Notes: generated by a model not told the origin, from the sequence alone. Counted from the first letter of the stretch, positions 32,725 to 43,845 are shown. The stretch: DNA of 64,000 nt from Notamacropus eugenii (GCF_028372415.1 NC_092875.1:341784623-341848622); one strand, 5' to 3'. A program made the numbers and translations.

Positions 32725-33115
32725 TGGTGCCCTGGAAAGAGTGTGTGGATACTTGATTTGGATCATAGCTCTGCCACTTACAGTGTGACCTTGGGTAAAT
32801 TACTTGTTTTTAAGGAGTTTCCTCATCTGTATGACATGGGGATTGAACTAGATTTTAGGGGTTGTCTACCCGGGGTCCATGGATGGATAGATTTCAGAGG
32901 GTTCATTAGTTTGGATGGAGAAAAAAACCTTATATTTTTATTTTCACCTCTCAGCTCCCACTAAAAATTACCATTTCCTTATTATTTAAAACATTCTGAC
33001 CAGGGATCCATAGGGTTCATCAGAATCCAAAGGGGTCCATGATACAAAAAAGGGCAAAAACCTCTGGGCTAGATGAGCTCCAAAGTCTTTTCTGGCTCTC
33101 ATATTTTGATCCCCA
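32725..33115 (+). mobile_element. MIR SINE split by a hAT-like element
   Basis: Left part to 32855 (cttacagtgtgaccttgggt ... gaactagattt); right part from 33067 (ggctagatgagctccaaagt ... ttctggctctc). Together they give a normal MIR 3' half. Confidence 0.7.
32856..33066. mobile_element. hAT-like miniature transposon inside a MIR
   Basis: The right end read backwards starts cagaggtttttgcccttttt. The left end starts taggggttgtctaccc, a diverged inverted match. The flanks (ctagattt / ctagatga) fit an 8-bp duplication of the MIR target. No coding capacity, about 210 bp. Confidence 0.5.
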
Positions 33116-33119
33116 AATA

Positions 33120-33640
33120 ATGATATGAATATTAATTCTGTATTTGTTTCCCATGTTTACATATTAATTTCTGAATATATCGATGGATCTATTGAACAGT
33201 ACTCCATTGGACAGTGAACTCTAGCCTTCTAATTTCTGCGCAAATTTTGTTGATGACCTCTACAGAGAGTCTACCCAAAATTTGGGAGGGGAGGGTTCTT
33301 TTAGGTTTCTTGACATAACATGGGTATCATTTCAGTATAGTGACTGTCCATTTGTTATCCTTTACTCTCACTCAGTGACTAGCCTACTTCCTCTTCCAGT
33401 TGTATATCTCTTTGATATTTTATACATTGCTTTTTGTGTGTCATTCACTATTGGTAACATGTGTTAGCTTATTTTCAGCTACCACTCATCTTCCCACTGC
33501 CTTTTTGGTGACCCTTTAATCTGTCAAAGCAAAATCCACCTTTGAAAGCTCTTCTTCCACAATGCCATTCATGTTAATATAAAATACTTCATGATAGATG
33601 CAACAATAAAAATAACTTTGTTTAGTGATAATTTAATTAT
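33120..33640. other. Unassigned DNA
   Basis: AT-rich, no element recognised. Confidence 0.3.
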
Positions 33641-33989
33641 GAATATCAAGGCATAAAACAAGAAGATGTGCCCTTCAAGGATGTTTGCCATGGTCATAGC
33701 GCAAAGTACAGATAGTAGATGAATTCCCTCCAGATGCTCCTGTTTGCAGATAACATTGTGTTGATTACATCAAGCCTTGGAATTTTACAGAATCTCATAA
33801 GTGAAATTCATAGCTACTGAGAAGAGTTCAGTCTAACAATCCACATGGGAAAAACAAAGTGGGTGAAAATATCTATTGCTATGACTAGGCTACACAGCTA
33901 GATGGACAGCCTATAGAGCTGGTCTACTAGTACTTTTATCTTGGACAGATGCTGCAGATAGATGATGAACTGGGCCTAGAATTAAATAG

Positions 33990-34004
33990 GAGAAGCATAG
34001 GTTG
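33990..34004 (+). repeat. 15-bp target-site duplication, left copy
   Basis: gagaagcataggttg; partner at 34975-34989 is gagaagcacaggttg (one mismatch). Confidence 0.85.
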
Positions 34005-34974
34005 AGGGAGTGTGGATTGAGGAGCCAAGATAACAGAGAAAAGCCAACCACTTGTCTGAACTCTCCCCTAGACACCTCCAAACAGCTTCAAATAATGCTA
34101 TAAATCAATTCCTGGAGCAGCAAAACCCACAAATGGATGGGGTGAAATAATTTTCCAGCCAAAAACAACTTAGAAGTTCAACAGGAAGGGTCTGTCACAC
34201 ATGGGTGAGAGTGGAGAACAGTCCAGCACAGGCCACATTATCATAGCCCTGGCCCCAGCAAACCAGGTGCAGGCCTTGGGAGTCACTGCAGCAGCAGCAG
34301 CTGCAGCAGCACTTGCTTCCAGAGCTCTCAGCCCATGGACAGTAAGGAGGTCAAACAAATGGTCAGGAGATTGTAGGGTTCTCTTTGCTGGCACCGGGGA
34401 CAGGATTCTGTTGCGTTGCCTGGATCCAGGCTGAAGTGCTGGGTGGCAATCCCAGGATGAGGAGGAGCACTAGTCCATCAGAATTTGAGGCCACAGTGGA
34501 GGAGCAGGGACTCTCCCCACAGTGCCAGGGCAGAAAAGAGTGCTTGTGGTTGCTCACAGACCACAGCACAGGCCAGCAGAGGAGAAAACCTCTCCTTAGA
34601 TAATACCCACCTTGGAAAAACTGAAAACTTACATATCCCTAGAAGTATCTCTGAAAATAGCTGGATAAAACACCTGAAACTTGGTAAGATATGCCCTCTA
34701 CTCTGGAAGCAAAGCCCAACTTTAAAAAGAGAGTTAAAAGTGAAGAAATAGGCTGGGAAAATGAGAAAAATTCTGACCATAGAAAGTTACTATGGTGACA
34801 AGGAAGATCAAAACACACACTCAGAAGATAACAAAGTCAACACTGCCAAAGCCTTCAAGAAAAATAAGAATTTGTCTCAGGCCGAGAAAGAGCTCAAAAA
34901 GGATTTTGAAAAATCTAGTAAGAGACGTAGAGGAAGAATTGGGAAGAGAAATGAGAGTGAGGCAAGAAAATTCT
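34005..34974 (+). mobile_element. L1/HAL1 5' leader with start of ORF1, 3'-truncated
   Basis: The only plus-strand L1-type piece. It begins at the L1 5' end (tgaggagccaagataacaga, about 34019), carries the leader with a CAG-rich spot (34288-34315), reaches the ORF1 start near 34792 (MVTRKIKTHTQ in one frame, SEDNKVNTAKAFKKNKNLSQ in the next) and stops in the ORF1 coding region at gcaagaaaatt without an A-tail. Duplications of 15 bp flank it, so this is a complete insertion of a 3'-truncated copy, the reverse of the usual 5' truncation. Confidence 0.75.
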
Positions 34975-35359
34975 GAGAAGCACAGGTTGGATTGCATTTG
35001 GGAAACCAGGTAGTACTTTCAATAACTCCAAACTTTTCTCTGAAACAAAAGCTCATGAAACAGAAATATACTTCCTGTGCTAATCTATATGACTGTGAAT
35101 CATTGAATACCATCATCTGTGAGGAATCAAAGTTGCAAGTTTACTTATCCATATTAAGACAAAATACATTTGAATGTACAGCGATAGAAAATAAATATTA
35201 CCTCCTAGGCACAAATGGCTCATTGCTTAGTTTACTCCACTATTAATCAAAGCTCACACTGAAACTTCCAATCATTGAAAAGCATCCCTCGACTCATGTT
35301 TCACAATAAATTCAAAATGGGTGTGTGACCTGAATATTAAAATCTTAGGAGGGCGATAG

Positions 35360-35585
35360 ATATGGAAATGTCATTCATTAGTATAGGGAACTGCCAGATT
35401 GCATGACTCTCTTTACCAATACAGGTCAGCACCTTCTTATTATTAGAGACTTGTCAAGAGCTCTGAAAGGTTAGGTGATTTGCTCAAGGTCATACAGTCA
35501 ATATATGTCAGAGGGAAAATTTGAACACAGTTCTTTTTGGCTTTGAGATTAGTGCTCAATTCCCTGGACCACTTTGCCCCTTGTT
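35360..35585 (-). mobile_element. Mon-type CORE-SINE
   Basis: tagtatagggaactgccaga, ttaccaatacaggtcagcac, gtcatacagtcaatatatgt, with the head complement at ccctggaccactttgcccc. Confidence 0.65.
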
Positions 35586-35589
35586 AATA

Positions 35590-35985
35590 ATTAAAGATCA
35601 TACCATAAAAAACTTTAGAAGAGGAACAGATCATCTACCTTTCATAATTATGGGTAAGGAATGAATCCTTAACCAAACAAAGGATAAAGGCAATTTTTAA
35701 ATATATAACTTATACAAAATAAAATAGATAATTTTGAATATATAAATTTGAAATTTTTTCTCATGAGCATAATTAATATTAATGCAACTAGGATACAAAG
35801 TAGTCAAATGGAGAAAAAAAACCTCTTTGTATCACATATCTCTGATATGTGATAGCCAAGGTATCTGGTTTGATATCCATGGTATATAAAAACTAGTAGA
35901 AATATATGAGACCAAATACTAAAAAAGCTTCCTTGATACTGTTGTGGATTTCTTCTTACCTGCTTATCTGCAGGTTATCTGTCTC
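35590..35985. other. Unassigned AT-rich DNA
   Basis: No gene or repeat recognised. Confidence 0.3.
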
Positions 35986-36597
35986 CCTTATAGAATCAAT
36001 CATCATCAATATCTTATTCCCTATATGTAGGTATATCCCAGGGCTCTGTCCTAGGCCCTCTTTTTTCTCTCCTTCCCTATTCTTGGTTACCTCATCTGCT
36101 CTTAAAGGGTTGGTGATCATCATCTTTATACGAATCTACAAGTCAAATCCTAATTTTATCCCTAAGGTCTAGTCTTGTACCTCCTACTGCCAATAGACAT
36201 TTCTACCTGGATGGTTTCATGGGTATCACACACTCAAGATATCCAAAACCAAGTCCATTATTTTTCTGTCCCAAAACTCATTTATCTAACTTCCTCATTT
36301 CTCTTGGAGATACCACTATTCTTCCAGTTGCTCTGGCTGTTAGCCTCATAGTCATCCTTAGTCCTTCCCTTTCCAATCCTCTCCATCTAACCAATTGCCA
36401 CAACTTCCGTCCATTCTACGTCATTTCCCACATTCAACCCCTCTCACTTGACCACCACCCTAATACATGACTTTTATCTTGTCTTGTGTAGACTCTTGCA
36501 ATAGCCTCTTATTTGGTTTCTCTGTGTTCAGTCTCCCCTCCCTGATCCATCTTCCAAATAGCTGCTGAAGTATTGTTATTCAAAGTGATATTTTTTT

Positions 36598-37773
36598 CTG
36601 ATATTCTTTTTTTGGTATTTATTTAGTATTTAATTTCCCCCCAGTTACATGTAAATAATAATTTTAACATTTGTTTTTAAAACTTTGAGTTCCAAATTCT
36701 CTCCCTTCCTCCTTTCCCACTCCCCCTCATTGAGAAGGCAAACAGTTCCATATAGGTTAGATGTATACATGTGTAGCAAAATACTTCCATAATAGTCATG
36801 TGGTTTCCTTTCACCCTGTCCTTCCTCAAAAGTGTTTGCGTCTGATTACCCTCTTGATCTTCCCTCCCCCTCAATCTTCCCTCCCTTCTATCACCATCCT
36901 CCTCTTATGCCCTTCTCCCCTACTTTCCTATAGGGTAAGATACATTTCCATACTGAATTGAGTGTGTATGTTATTCCCTCCTTAAGCCAAATCTGATGAG
37001 TGTGTGGTTTACTTATTCCCTCTCACCTCTCCCTCTTCCCCTCCATTGTAAAAGCTTTTTCTTGCCTCTTTTACTTGAGATAATTTACCCCATTCTACCT
37101 CACCCTTTCTACTTCTCCCAGTACATTCCTCTCGCATCCTTTAATTTTATTTTTTAGATATCATCCCTTCATATTCAACTCACTCTGTGACCTCAGTCTG
37201 TATATATTCTCTCCAATTACCCCAATAATGAGAAAGGTCTCATGAGTTAAAAATATCATCTTTTCGTATAGGAATGTAAAAAGTTCAACTTTAATTAGTC
37301 CCTTATGATTTCTCTTTCTTGTTTATTTTTCATATTTCTCTTGAATCTTGTTTTTGAAAGTCAAATTTTCTATTTATCTCTTTTTTTCTTAAGAATTGAT
37401 TAAATTTCTCTATGTCATTGAATGTCAATTTTTTCCCTTCATTGAATGCATTCAGTTTTTCTGGGTAGGTGATTCTTGGTTTTAATCCTAGCTCCTCTGA
37501 GCTCTGGAATATCATATTCCAAACCCTTCGATCCCTTAATGTAGAAGCTTCTGAGTCTTGTGTTATCCTGATTGTGACTCCACAATACTTGAATTGCTTC
37601 TTTCTGGCTGCTTGCAGTTTTTTCTCCTTGACCAGGGAACTCTGGAATTTAGCTATAATATTACTGGGAATTTTTGTTTTGGGATCTCTTTAAGGAGGTG
37701 ATTGGTGGATTCTTTCTATTTTTATTTTACCCTATGCTTCTAGAATATCAGGGCAGTTTTCCTTGATAATTTC
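36598..37773 (-). mobile_element. HAL1-like element 4, 5'-truncated
   Basis: Minus strand: begins abruptly at gaaattatcaaggaaaactg (37773) within ORF1, keeps the ORF1 C-terminal part to about 37440, then a full 3' UTR ending at about 36600 (ccagttacatgtaaataata side). Its 5' edge abuts the A-tail of element 5 with no target duplication between them. Confidence 0.7.
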
Positions 37774-38604
37774 TTTTTTTTTTTAATTCATTTATTTAAC
37801 TTTTAACATTCATTTTCACAAAATTTTGGGTTCCAAATTTTCTTCCCATTTGTCCCCTCCCCCCACCCCAAAACACCAAGCATTCTAATTGCCCCTATCA
37901 CCAATCTGCCCTCTCTTCTATCATCCCTCTCTTCCCTTGTCTCTATCTTCTCTTTTGTCCTGTAGGGCCAGATAACTTTCTATACCCCATGACCTGTATT
38001 TCTTATTTCCTAGTAGCAAGTACAGTACTTGACAGTTGTTCCTAACACTTTGAGTTCCAACTTCTCTTCATCCCTCCCTCCCCACCCATTCCCTTTGGGA
38101 AGGCAAGCAATTCAATATAGGCCATATCTGTGTACTTTTGCAAATGACTTCCATAATAGTCGTGTTGTGTAAGACTAACTATATTTCCCTTCATCCTATC
38201 CTGCCCCCCATTGCTTCTATTCTCTCTTTTGATCCTGTCCCTGCCCAAGAGTGTTGACTTCTAATTGCTCCCTCCTCCCACTGCCCTCCCTTCCATCATC
38301 CCCCCCCACCCTGCTTATCCCCTTATCCCCCACTTTCCTGTATTGTAAGATAGGTTTTCATACCAAAATGAGTGTGCATTTTATTCCTTCCTTTAGTTGA
38401 ATGTGATGAGAGTAAACTTCATGTTTTTCTCTCACCTCCCCTCTTTTTCCCTCCACTAAAAAGTCTTTTGCTTGCTTCTTTTATGAGAGATAATGTGCCC
38501 CATTCCATTTCTCCCTTTCTCCTCCCAATATATTTCTCTCTCACTGCTTAATTTCATTTTTTTAAAGATATGATCCCATCCTATTCAATTCACCCTGTGC
38601 TCTT

Positions 38605-38608
<4 letters not shown>

Positions 38609-38657
<49 letters not shown>
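38609..38657 (+). repeat. (TG)n microsatellite inside HAL1 3' UTR
   Basis: About 24 units at the same place in the element as the array at 4545-4597. Confidence 0.95.
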
Positions 38658-38660
<3 letters not shown>

Positions 38661-38899
38661 ATCCCATCCACTACCCAGATACTGAAAAGTTTCAAGAGTT
38701 ACAAATATTGTCTTTCCATGCAGGAATGTAAACCGTTCAACTTTAGTAAGTCCCTTATGACTTCTCTTTGCTGTTTACCTTTTCATGCTTCTTTTCATTC
38801 TTGTGTTTGAAAGTCAAATTTTCTTTTCAGCTCTGGTCTTTTCATCAAGAATGATCAAAAGTCCTTGATTTCATTGAAAGACCATTTTTTCCCCTAAAG

Positions 38900-39915
38900 T
38901 TTTGAAGTTTTTTTACTCAGTTTTGCTGGGTAGGTGATTCTTGGTTTTAGTCCTAGTTCCTTTGACTTCTGGAAGATGATATTCCATGCCCTTCAATCCC
39001 TTAATATAGAAGCTGCTAGATCTTGTGTTATCCTGATTGTATTTCCACAATACTGGAATTGTTTCTTATTTTCTCCTTGACCTGGGAACTCTGGAATTTG
39101 GCTACACTATTCCTAGGAGTGTTCCTTTTGGGATCTCTTTCAAGAGGTGATTGGTGGATTCTTTCAATATTTATTTTACTCTCTGGTTCTAGAATATCAG
39201 GGCAGTTTTCCTTGATAATTTCATGAAAGATGATGTCTAGGCTCTTTTTTTGATCAAGGCTTTCAGGTAGTCCCATAATTTTAAAATTGTCTCTCCTGGA
39301 TCTATTTTCCAGGTCAGTTGTTTTTCCAATGAGATATTTCATGTTATCTTCTGTTTTTTCATTCTTTTGATTCTGTTTTATAATTTCTTAATTTTTCATA
39401 GAGTCATTAGCTTCCATTTGCTCCATTCTAATTTTTAAGGAATTATTTTCTTCAATGAGCTTTTGGACCTCCTTTTCCATTTAGCCAGTTCTGTTTTATA
39501 AGACATTTTTCTCCTCACTGGCTTTTTTGGACCTCTTTCGCTATTTGATCTAGTCTATTTTTTAAGGTGTCATTTTCTTCAGTATTTTTTTGTGTCTCCT
39601 TTACCAAGCTGTTGACTTGTTTTTCCTGATTTCTTGCATCACTCTCATTTCTCTTCCCAATTTTTTCTCTATTCTTCTTACTTGATTTTCAAAATCCTTT
39701 TAGAGCTCTTCTATGGCCTGAGACCAATTTATATTTTTCTTGGAGGCTTTGGATATAGGAACTTTGACTTTCTTGTCTTCTTCTGAGTGTATGTTTTGAT
39801 CTTCCTTGTCACCAAAGTAAGATTCTACAGTCCGAGTTTTTTCTGTTGTTTGCTTATTTTCTAAGCCTATTTCTTGATTTTTTAACCCTTTGTGAAGATA
39901 GGGCTCTGCTTCCAT
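38900..39915 (-). pseudogene. ORF1p-like relic of HAL1 element 5
   Basis: Pieces include VESYFGDKEDQNIHSEEDKK and KASKKNINWSQAIEEL at the N-terminus (39915-39700), and KYLIGKTTDLENRSRRDNFK, IMGLPESLDQKKSLDIIFHE and NIERIHQSPLERDPKRNTPR further on (39342-39028). RRM and C-terminal L1 ORF1p pattern; frameshifts between pieces. Confidence 0.7.
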
Positions 39916-41374
39916 TATGGAGGGTTTACTGTTACAAGCTTCAAGAGTTTTGTGCAGCTGTTTTCAGAGATACTTCTAGGGAATTTTAAGTTTTCAGTTC
40001 TTCCAAGGTAGTATGATATAAGCAGGGGTAGGTTTGCTTCTCTTCTGGACTGTGCTGTGGTCTATGAACACTTTTTTCTGTCCTGGAATGTGAGGAAGAT
40101 TCCTTCTCCACTGCTCCCACAAGCAAGCTATCCTATCCCAGTACTCCTTCTCACTCCAGGACTGCCACCCAGGACTGCTTCTTAGGTCCAAGTATGAGCA
40201 AAACAACAGAGTCCTGTCCCCAGAGCCAACAAAGAGACCCCTATAATCTCCTTCTGACAAGTTGTTTAATCACTTTACTGTCTGTGGGATGAGAACTCCA
40301 GAAATAGCTGCTGTAGCTACAGCTGCTGCTGGCCCATTCCCCTTCCCCCTACTGATTCAGTCACTCCCAAGATCTGTTCCTGCTTTGCTGGGCTGGAGTT
40401 GTGTTGGGACTGGAGTGTCCTCTCTCACCCAGTTCTGACAGCCCTTTTCTACTGACCTTCTAAGGTATCTTTGACGTTTGTGAGTTGAGGAGTTCAGAAA
40501 CTGCCTCAGCTGCCAGTGACTCAGTTCCCTCAGGCCTCTCCAAGTTTGCTGGGGCCGGGTCTGTGCTGGTACAGATTGTGCTGGACTGTGCTCCTCTCTT
40601 AACCTGTCTACCTTTCCTGTCTTCCTTCTAGGTTGTCCTGTGCTGGAAATTTGTTTCACTCTGTCATTTTGTGGGTTATGTGGCTCTAGAATTTGTTTAG
40701 AGTCATTTTTACAGATATTTGGAGTGGTTTGGGAGAGAGCTTTGGTATGTCTCTGCTTTTACCCCACCATCTTTGTTCCACTCCTCAAATCAACATTCTT
40801 AAAGCCTAGTTCTAGAGCCGTCACTTTCCTGCTTAATATATTTCAGTGGATCCTATTTTCAGGATCAATTACATTATCAAATTCCTCTGGCATTTATACT
40901 TCTTTACACCCTACTTCCAACTTGCCATTCCAAAATTATTATATAGTATTTGCTTTTATATACACTGTTCTCTAGAGAGAATACTCCCCATCCCCATGAC
41001 TTTGAGTAGGGTGTCTCCCATGCCCAGAATGTTCTCCCTCTTCTTCATCTCTGTCTTTTGGAACTCTTAATTCCTTTCAAAACTTGGCTTCAGGGCCTTT
41101 CCTGATTCCTTACTTGTTAGTCTGAACTCTTCTAATCATTTTGTATTTATTTTAACACATTTTGTATTTGCTTCTCCTGTAGACATGTGGGAAACCCCCC
41201 AATAGAATGAATGTGAGACGATATATAGGATGTATTTAGGAAATTTAGAATGTAAACCTCTTGAGAGCAGAGACTGTTTTCTTGTTTTTGTATTTCCAGT
41301 TAAATGCCAGCACTTAGTAGGTAGTTTTAAAATGTTCATTGAATATTTGACTGTGGCCATGAACCCTTTTTGCA

Positions 41375-41495
41375 GACTTGATTTTTGGCATTTACTTTGT
41401 TGATTTCTGAGCTATGAATGCTGTCCCTAAAAATTTAACGATGGGCTCCTGCTGTTTCAAACTTGTTCCTGGTCCTTTCTCATGCCAAGTCCTCT
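41375..41495 (+). repeat. Unnamed repeat D, copy 1
   Basis: ggcatttactttgttgattt, aaaatttaacgatgggctcc and tgctgtttcaaacttgttcc pair with 42838-42950 at about 75-80% identity by eye, same orientation, about 1.45 kb apart. Confidence 0.5.
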
Positions 41496-41499
41496 GGCA

Positions 41500-41900
41500 T
41501 GGACTCTGTTCTGTGGCAAACGTCCCTCTGGGTGCTAGACCCAGCCCTCTAAGTCCTGACTGCAGGCCCTCTTGAGGTTGTTTGAGTAAAACTCCTCTGT
41601 ATCCTCTTTCCCTTCATGGTTCACTTGAAAAGAAAGTCAAACACAGGAGAGTGTCAGTTCTGTTATCAAGAGCTCCCTTTATTCAGTGATGACGTAGACT
41701 ATTGCACTTGAAGCGCTCTTTAAAGAACTGGATTGTGAACTGAATGAGAACCAGCAATTGTTCAAAGCTCATTTGAGGCACTGAGTTTTGAGAGATGGTC
41801 TAATGGATACATTAATGATCCATTTATTTGACTTCTCTAAATTGTATCCCTTCAATTGTATGGATGAAAAAAGTGTCATGCTGGCATATTCCACACAATG
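41500..41900. other. Repeat-free block, candidate conserved element
   Basis: ggtctaatggatacattaat, then gatccatttatttgacttct and tcccttcaattgtatggatg look like a compact AT-rich regulatory-type block. No repeat recognised. Confidence 0.35.
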
Positions 41901-42250
41901 CTGCTCCATCTAACCTAGTAAAAACTTTACAGCCAAGCTATCCCATAACTTGCTTAAACCAACTGGAGGAATATTAAGCTATGTTATACCTGCCAAGATC
42001 AGTTCCAAATCCAACTCCATTTTCCTTGTCCTGCTCTGGAAAGGTCCCTATCCTCAACCTGATCTCTGCTGGAGACATCCCGGGCAACTCCCATACCCAA
42101 CCCCCCCACTCCCTCCACCACCCCAGCTTTTCCTCTATTCTGTTCTTATAGAATAACTGTCCCTATAGTTGTTTCACTAAACTACGTGTAGTATGTCGTT
42201 GGAACCAGGTGCTTATGTTAGGATAGGTAAGCAATATAATTTTGTTTAAT
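41900..42250. other. Unassigned DNA
   Basis: No gene or repeat recognised. A C-rich spot is at 42085-42125. Confidence 0.3.
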
Positions 42251-42254
42251 TCAC

Positions 42255-42475
42255 AGGATCATAAGATCATAGGATTTTGAGTTGAAGGGGCTTTAAAGGT
42301 CATCCATTCCAACTGTCTTCTCCCTATTTTACAGAGAAGGACAATGCATATCAGAAAGGTTAGATGATGTGCCCAACGCCTCACAGCTAATAGATACCAG
42401 AGATGAAATTCAATCCGTCTCTTTAGACTTTAAATCCCTTTTGAGTTCAAATCCAATGCTTTTTTCTTCCTATTC
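42255..42475 (-). mobile_element. MIR3-like CORE-SINE
   Basis: ggatcataagatcataggat, ccctattttacagagaagga, gcctcacagctaatagatac. Confidence 0.65.
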
Positions 42476-43075
42476 CTTTGTCCTAGTCAGAAATGACCTC
42501 ACTCATCTTTGAATTCCTCTAATATTTTGCTTATCCCTCCATGGAATGACTAACATGTTAAGAAAAGTATTATGATTTAGGTCTGGAAAAGTTAAGTAGG
42601 ACCAAAATTATAGGATGTTGTAAATGTTAGGACCAGGAGCTTATACTTTATTGGGCATTTGATAGAAAGCCTGGGAGAGCAAAATAGTCAAAATAATTTG
42701 GTGTGAGGGCTTCTGGTCATCCATCTTTGGTGTCCACCTACTACTCAACTCTCACCTATTGCTCCAAGAAACTGTAGCATGGGCAGCAGCCACACTTCAG
42801 TAAGTGTCTAAACAAGCAGTAAATGAAGGTCTGATTGTGGCATTTTCTTTGCTGATTTCTGAGGTGTGAATGGTCTCCATGAAAATTTAACAATGGGCTC
42901 AAGCTGTTTCCAGTTTGCTCCAATATGTCCTGGTCTTTCCTCACTCAAACAAGATAGTCTTCATGCACATTGAAATATGTGACAATAGAGATAATTTTGT
43001 GTAATGACCCTTTGATTTTTTAGTATCCAGTCAAGCATAAAATGAGGAGAAATGTAGCAAACACAAGTGTTTGCT
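42476..43075. other. Unassigned DNA with repeat D copy 2
   Basis: Repeat D (about 42838-42950: ggcattttctttgctgattt, aaaatttaacaatgggctca) is the only recognised feature. Confidence 0.35.
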
Positions 43076-43079
43076 GTTA

Positions 43080-43830
43080 TCATCATTGTGGATGTTCAGC
43101 ACAGATTCCAGGAAGAGGGATTCTTTAAGTGGTGAGTTCCCTTAGCTGCTACTCTCTCTGGATGACATTGTGTTAATTGCATAAAACCCTAACCTTGCAG
43201 AACTTCCTAAATGAGAACTGTTATTACTTAAAAGAATTTGACTCATAGTTGACCAAGTGGATTAGGACTGTCAAATGTCAAGATTATGATATGCAATTGA
43301 ATGGACAACCTATAGAGTTTGTTCATTAGTACATATATCCCAGACAGATACTGAACTATGTGTAGTATGTTCTTAATTAGCTGGACTCAGAATTGAATAG
43401 GGTGGGATGGAATACCTTTGGGAAAGTGTGCTATGCTTTCATTGACCTTAAGCTTCTGTGTAGAACAAAGAGCCATTAAAATCACCACAACAACAAGCTT
43501 CCAGTTATATTGTATGGCTGTGAGTCATTGAATACTATGGTCTCTGAAGAATTAAAGTAATGAGTCACTCAAAGGACAATGGAGAGGTGCACAGTGATCC
43601 TGAGTGAACTATAGCACATTACTGACCAAGAACTGCACAAAAAAAGTGGTATAATGCTTATTAAACTGATAAATGATTAGAGAAGGTGGAGCATTTGTGG
43701 GATAAAAGTAAATAATTGAACAGAGGGATGACCTGCATGCTCTACTGGAATCCATTCAGTGATTAGAGATCTTGAGGAAGGCCTCCACCATGTCAGTTAG
43801 ACTACCTATGGAGGATTCATACACAAGTGG
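43080..43830 (+). mobile_element. RTE/BovB-like LINE reverse transcriptase remnant
   Basis: Encodes LLLSLDDIVLIA (about 43144; FADD box with FA lost), a LNRV/ELGLRIE-like YLG region around 43370-43400, and LPVILYGCESLNTMVSEELK (about 43497), the 'LYGCE' block near the end of RTE RT. Parallel to the copy at 33645. Decayed. Confidence 0.65.
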
Positions 43831-43845
43831 GATAGGAAAAGAGGG

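Larger units (their letters stand above)
33645..35260 (+). mobile_element. RTE/BovB-like LINE reverse transcriptase remnant, split
   Basis: Left part (33645-34004) encodes QMLLFADNIVLITS (about 33736), the RT catalytic FADD box with the second Asp changed to Asn. It is followed by LDGQPIELVY and YFYLGQMLQIDDELGLELNRR, the YLG block. Right part (34990-35260) continues with a segment like YSCANLYDCESLNT, the 'LYGCEtWt' block. The L1 leader at 34005-34974 separates the two. Stops and the Asn change show it is dead. Confidence 0.7.
37774..40786 (-). mobile_element. Near-complete HAL1-like element 5
   Basis: Minus-strand order: 5' leader from about 40786 (aggagtggaacaaagatggt), decayed ORF1 (about 39870-38900), 3' UTR with TG array and a ten-base A-tail at 37774-37783. 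No ORF2. Very close in layout to element 1 (same subfamily, same TG array). Confidence 0.75.
35990..41350 (+). mobile_element. L2 LINE 3' half, split by two HAL1-like elements
   Basis: Left part 35990-36597 has the L2 ORF2 C-terminal region (ccagggctctgtcctaggcc, agatatccaaaaccaagtcc, gtcatccttagtccttccct). Right part 40787-41350 continues at the next L2 position (ttctagagccgtcactttcc, cccagaatgttctccctctt, aacctcttgagagcagagac). The reading is continuous across the 4.2-kb interruption. Confidence 0.75.

Noticed and set aside
32533..32964. 143-codon ORF
   Set aside because: Runs through a MIR and an inserted hAT-like element; no domain, not a gene.
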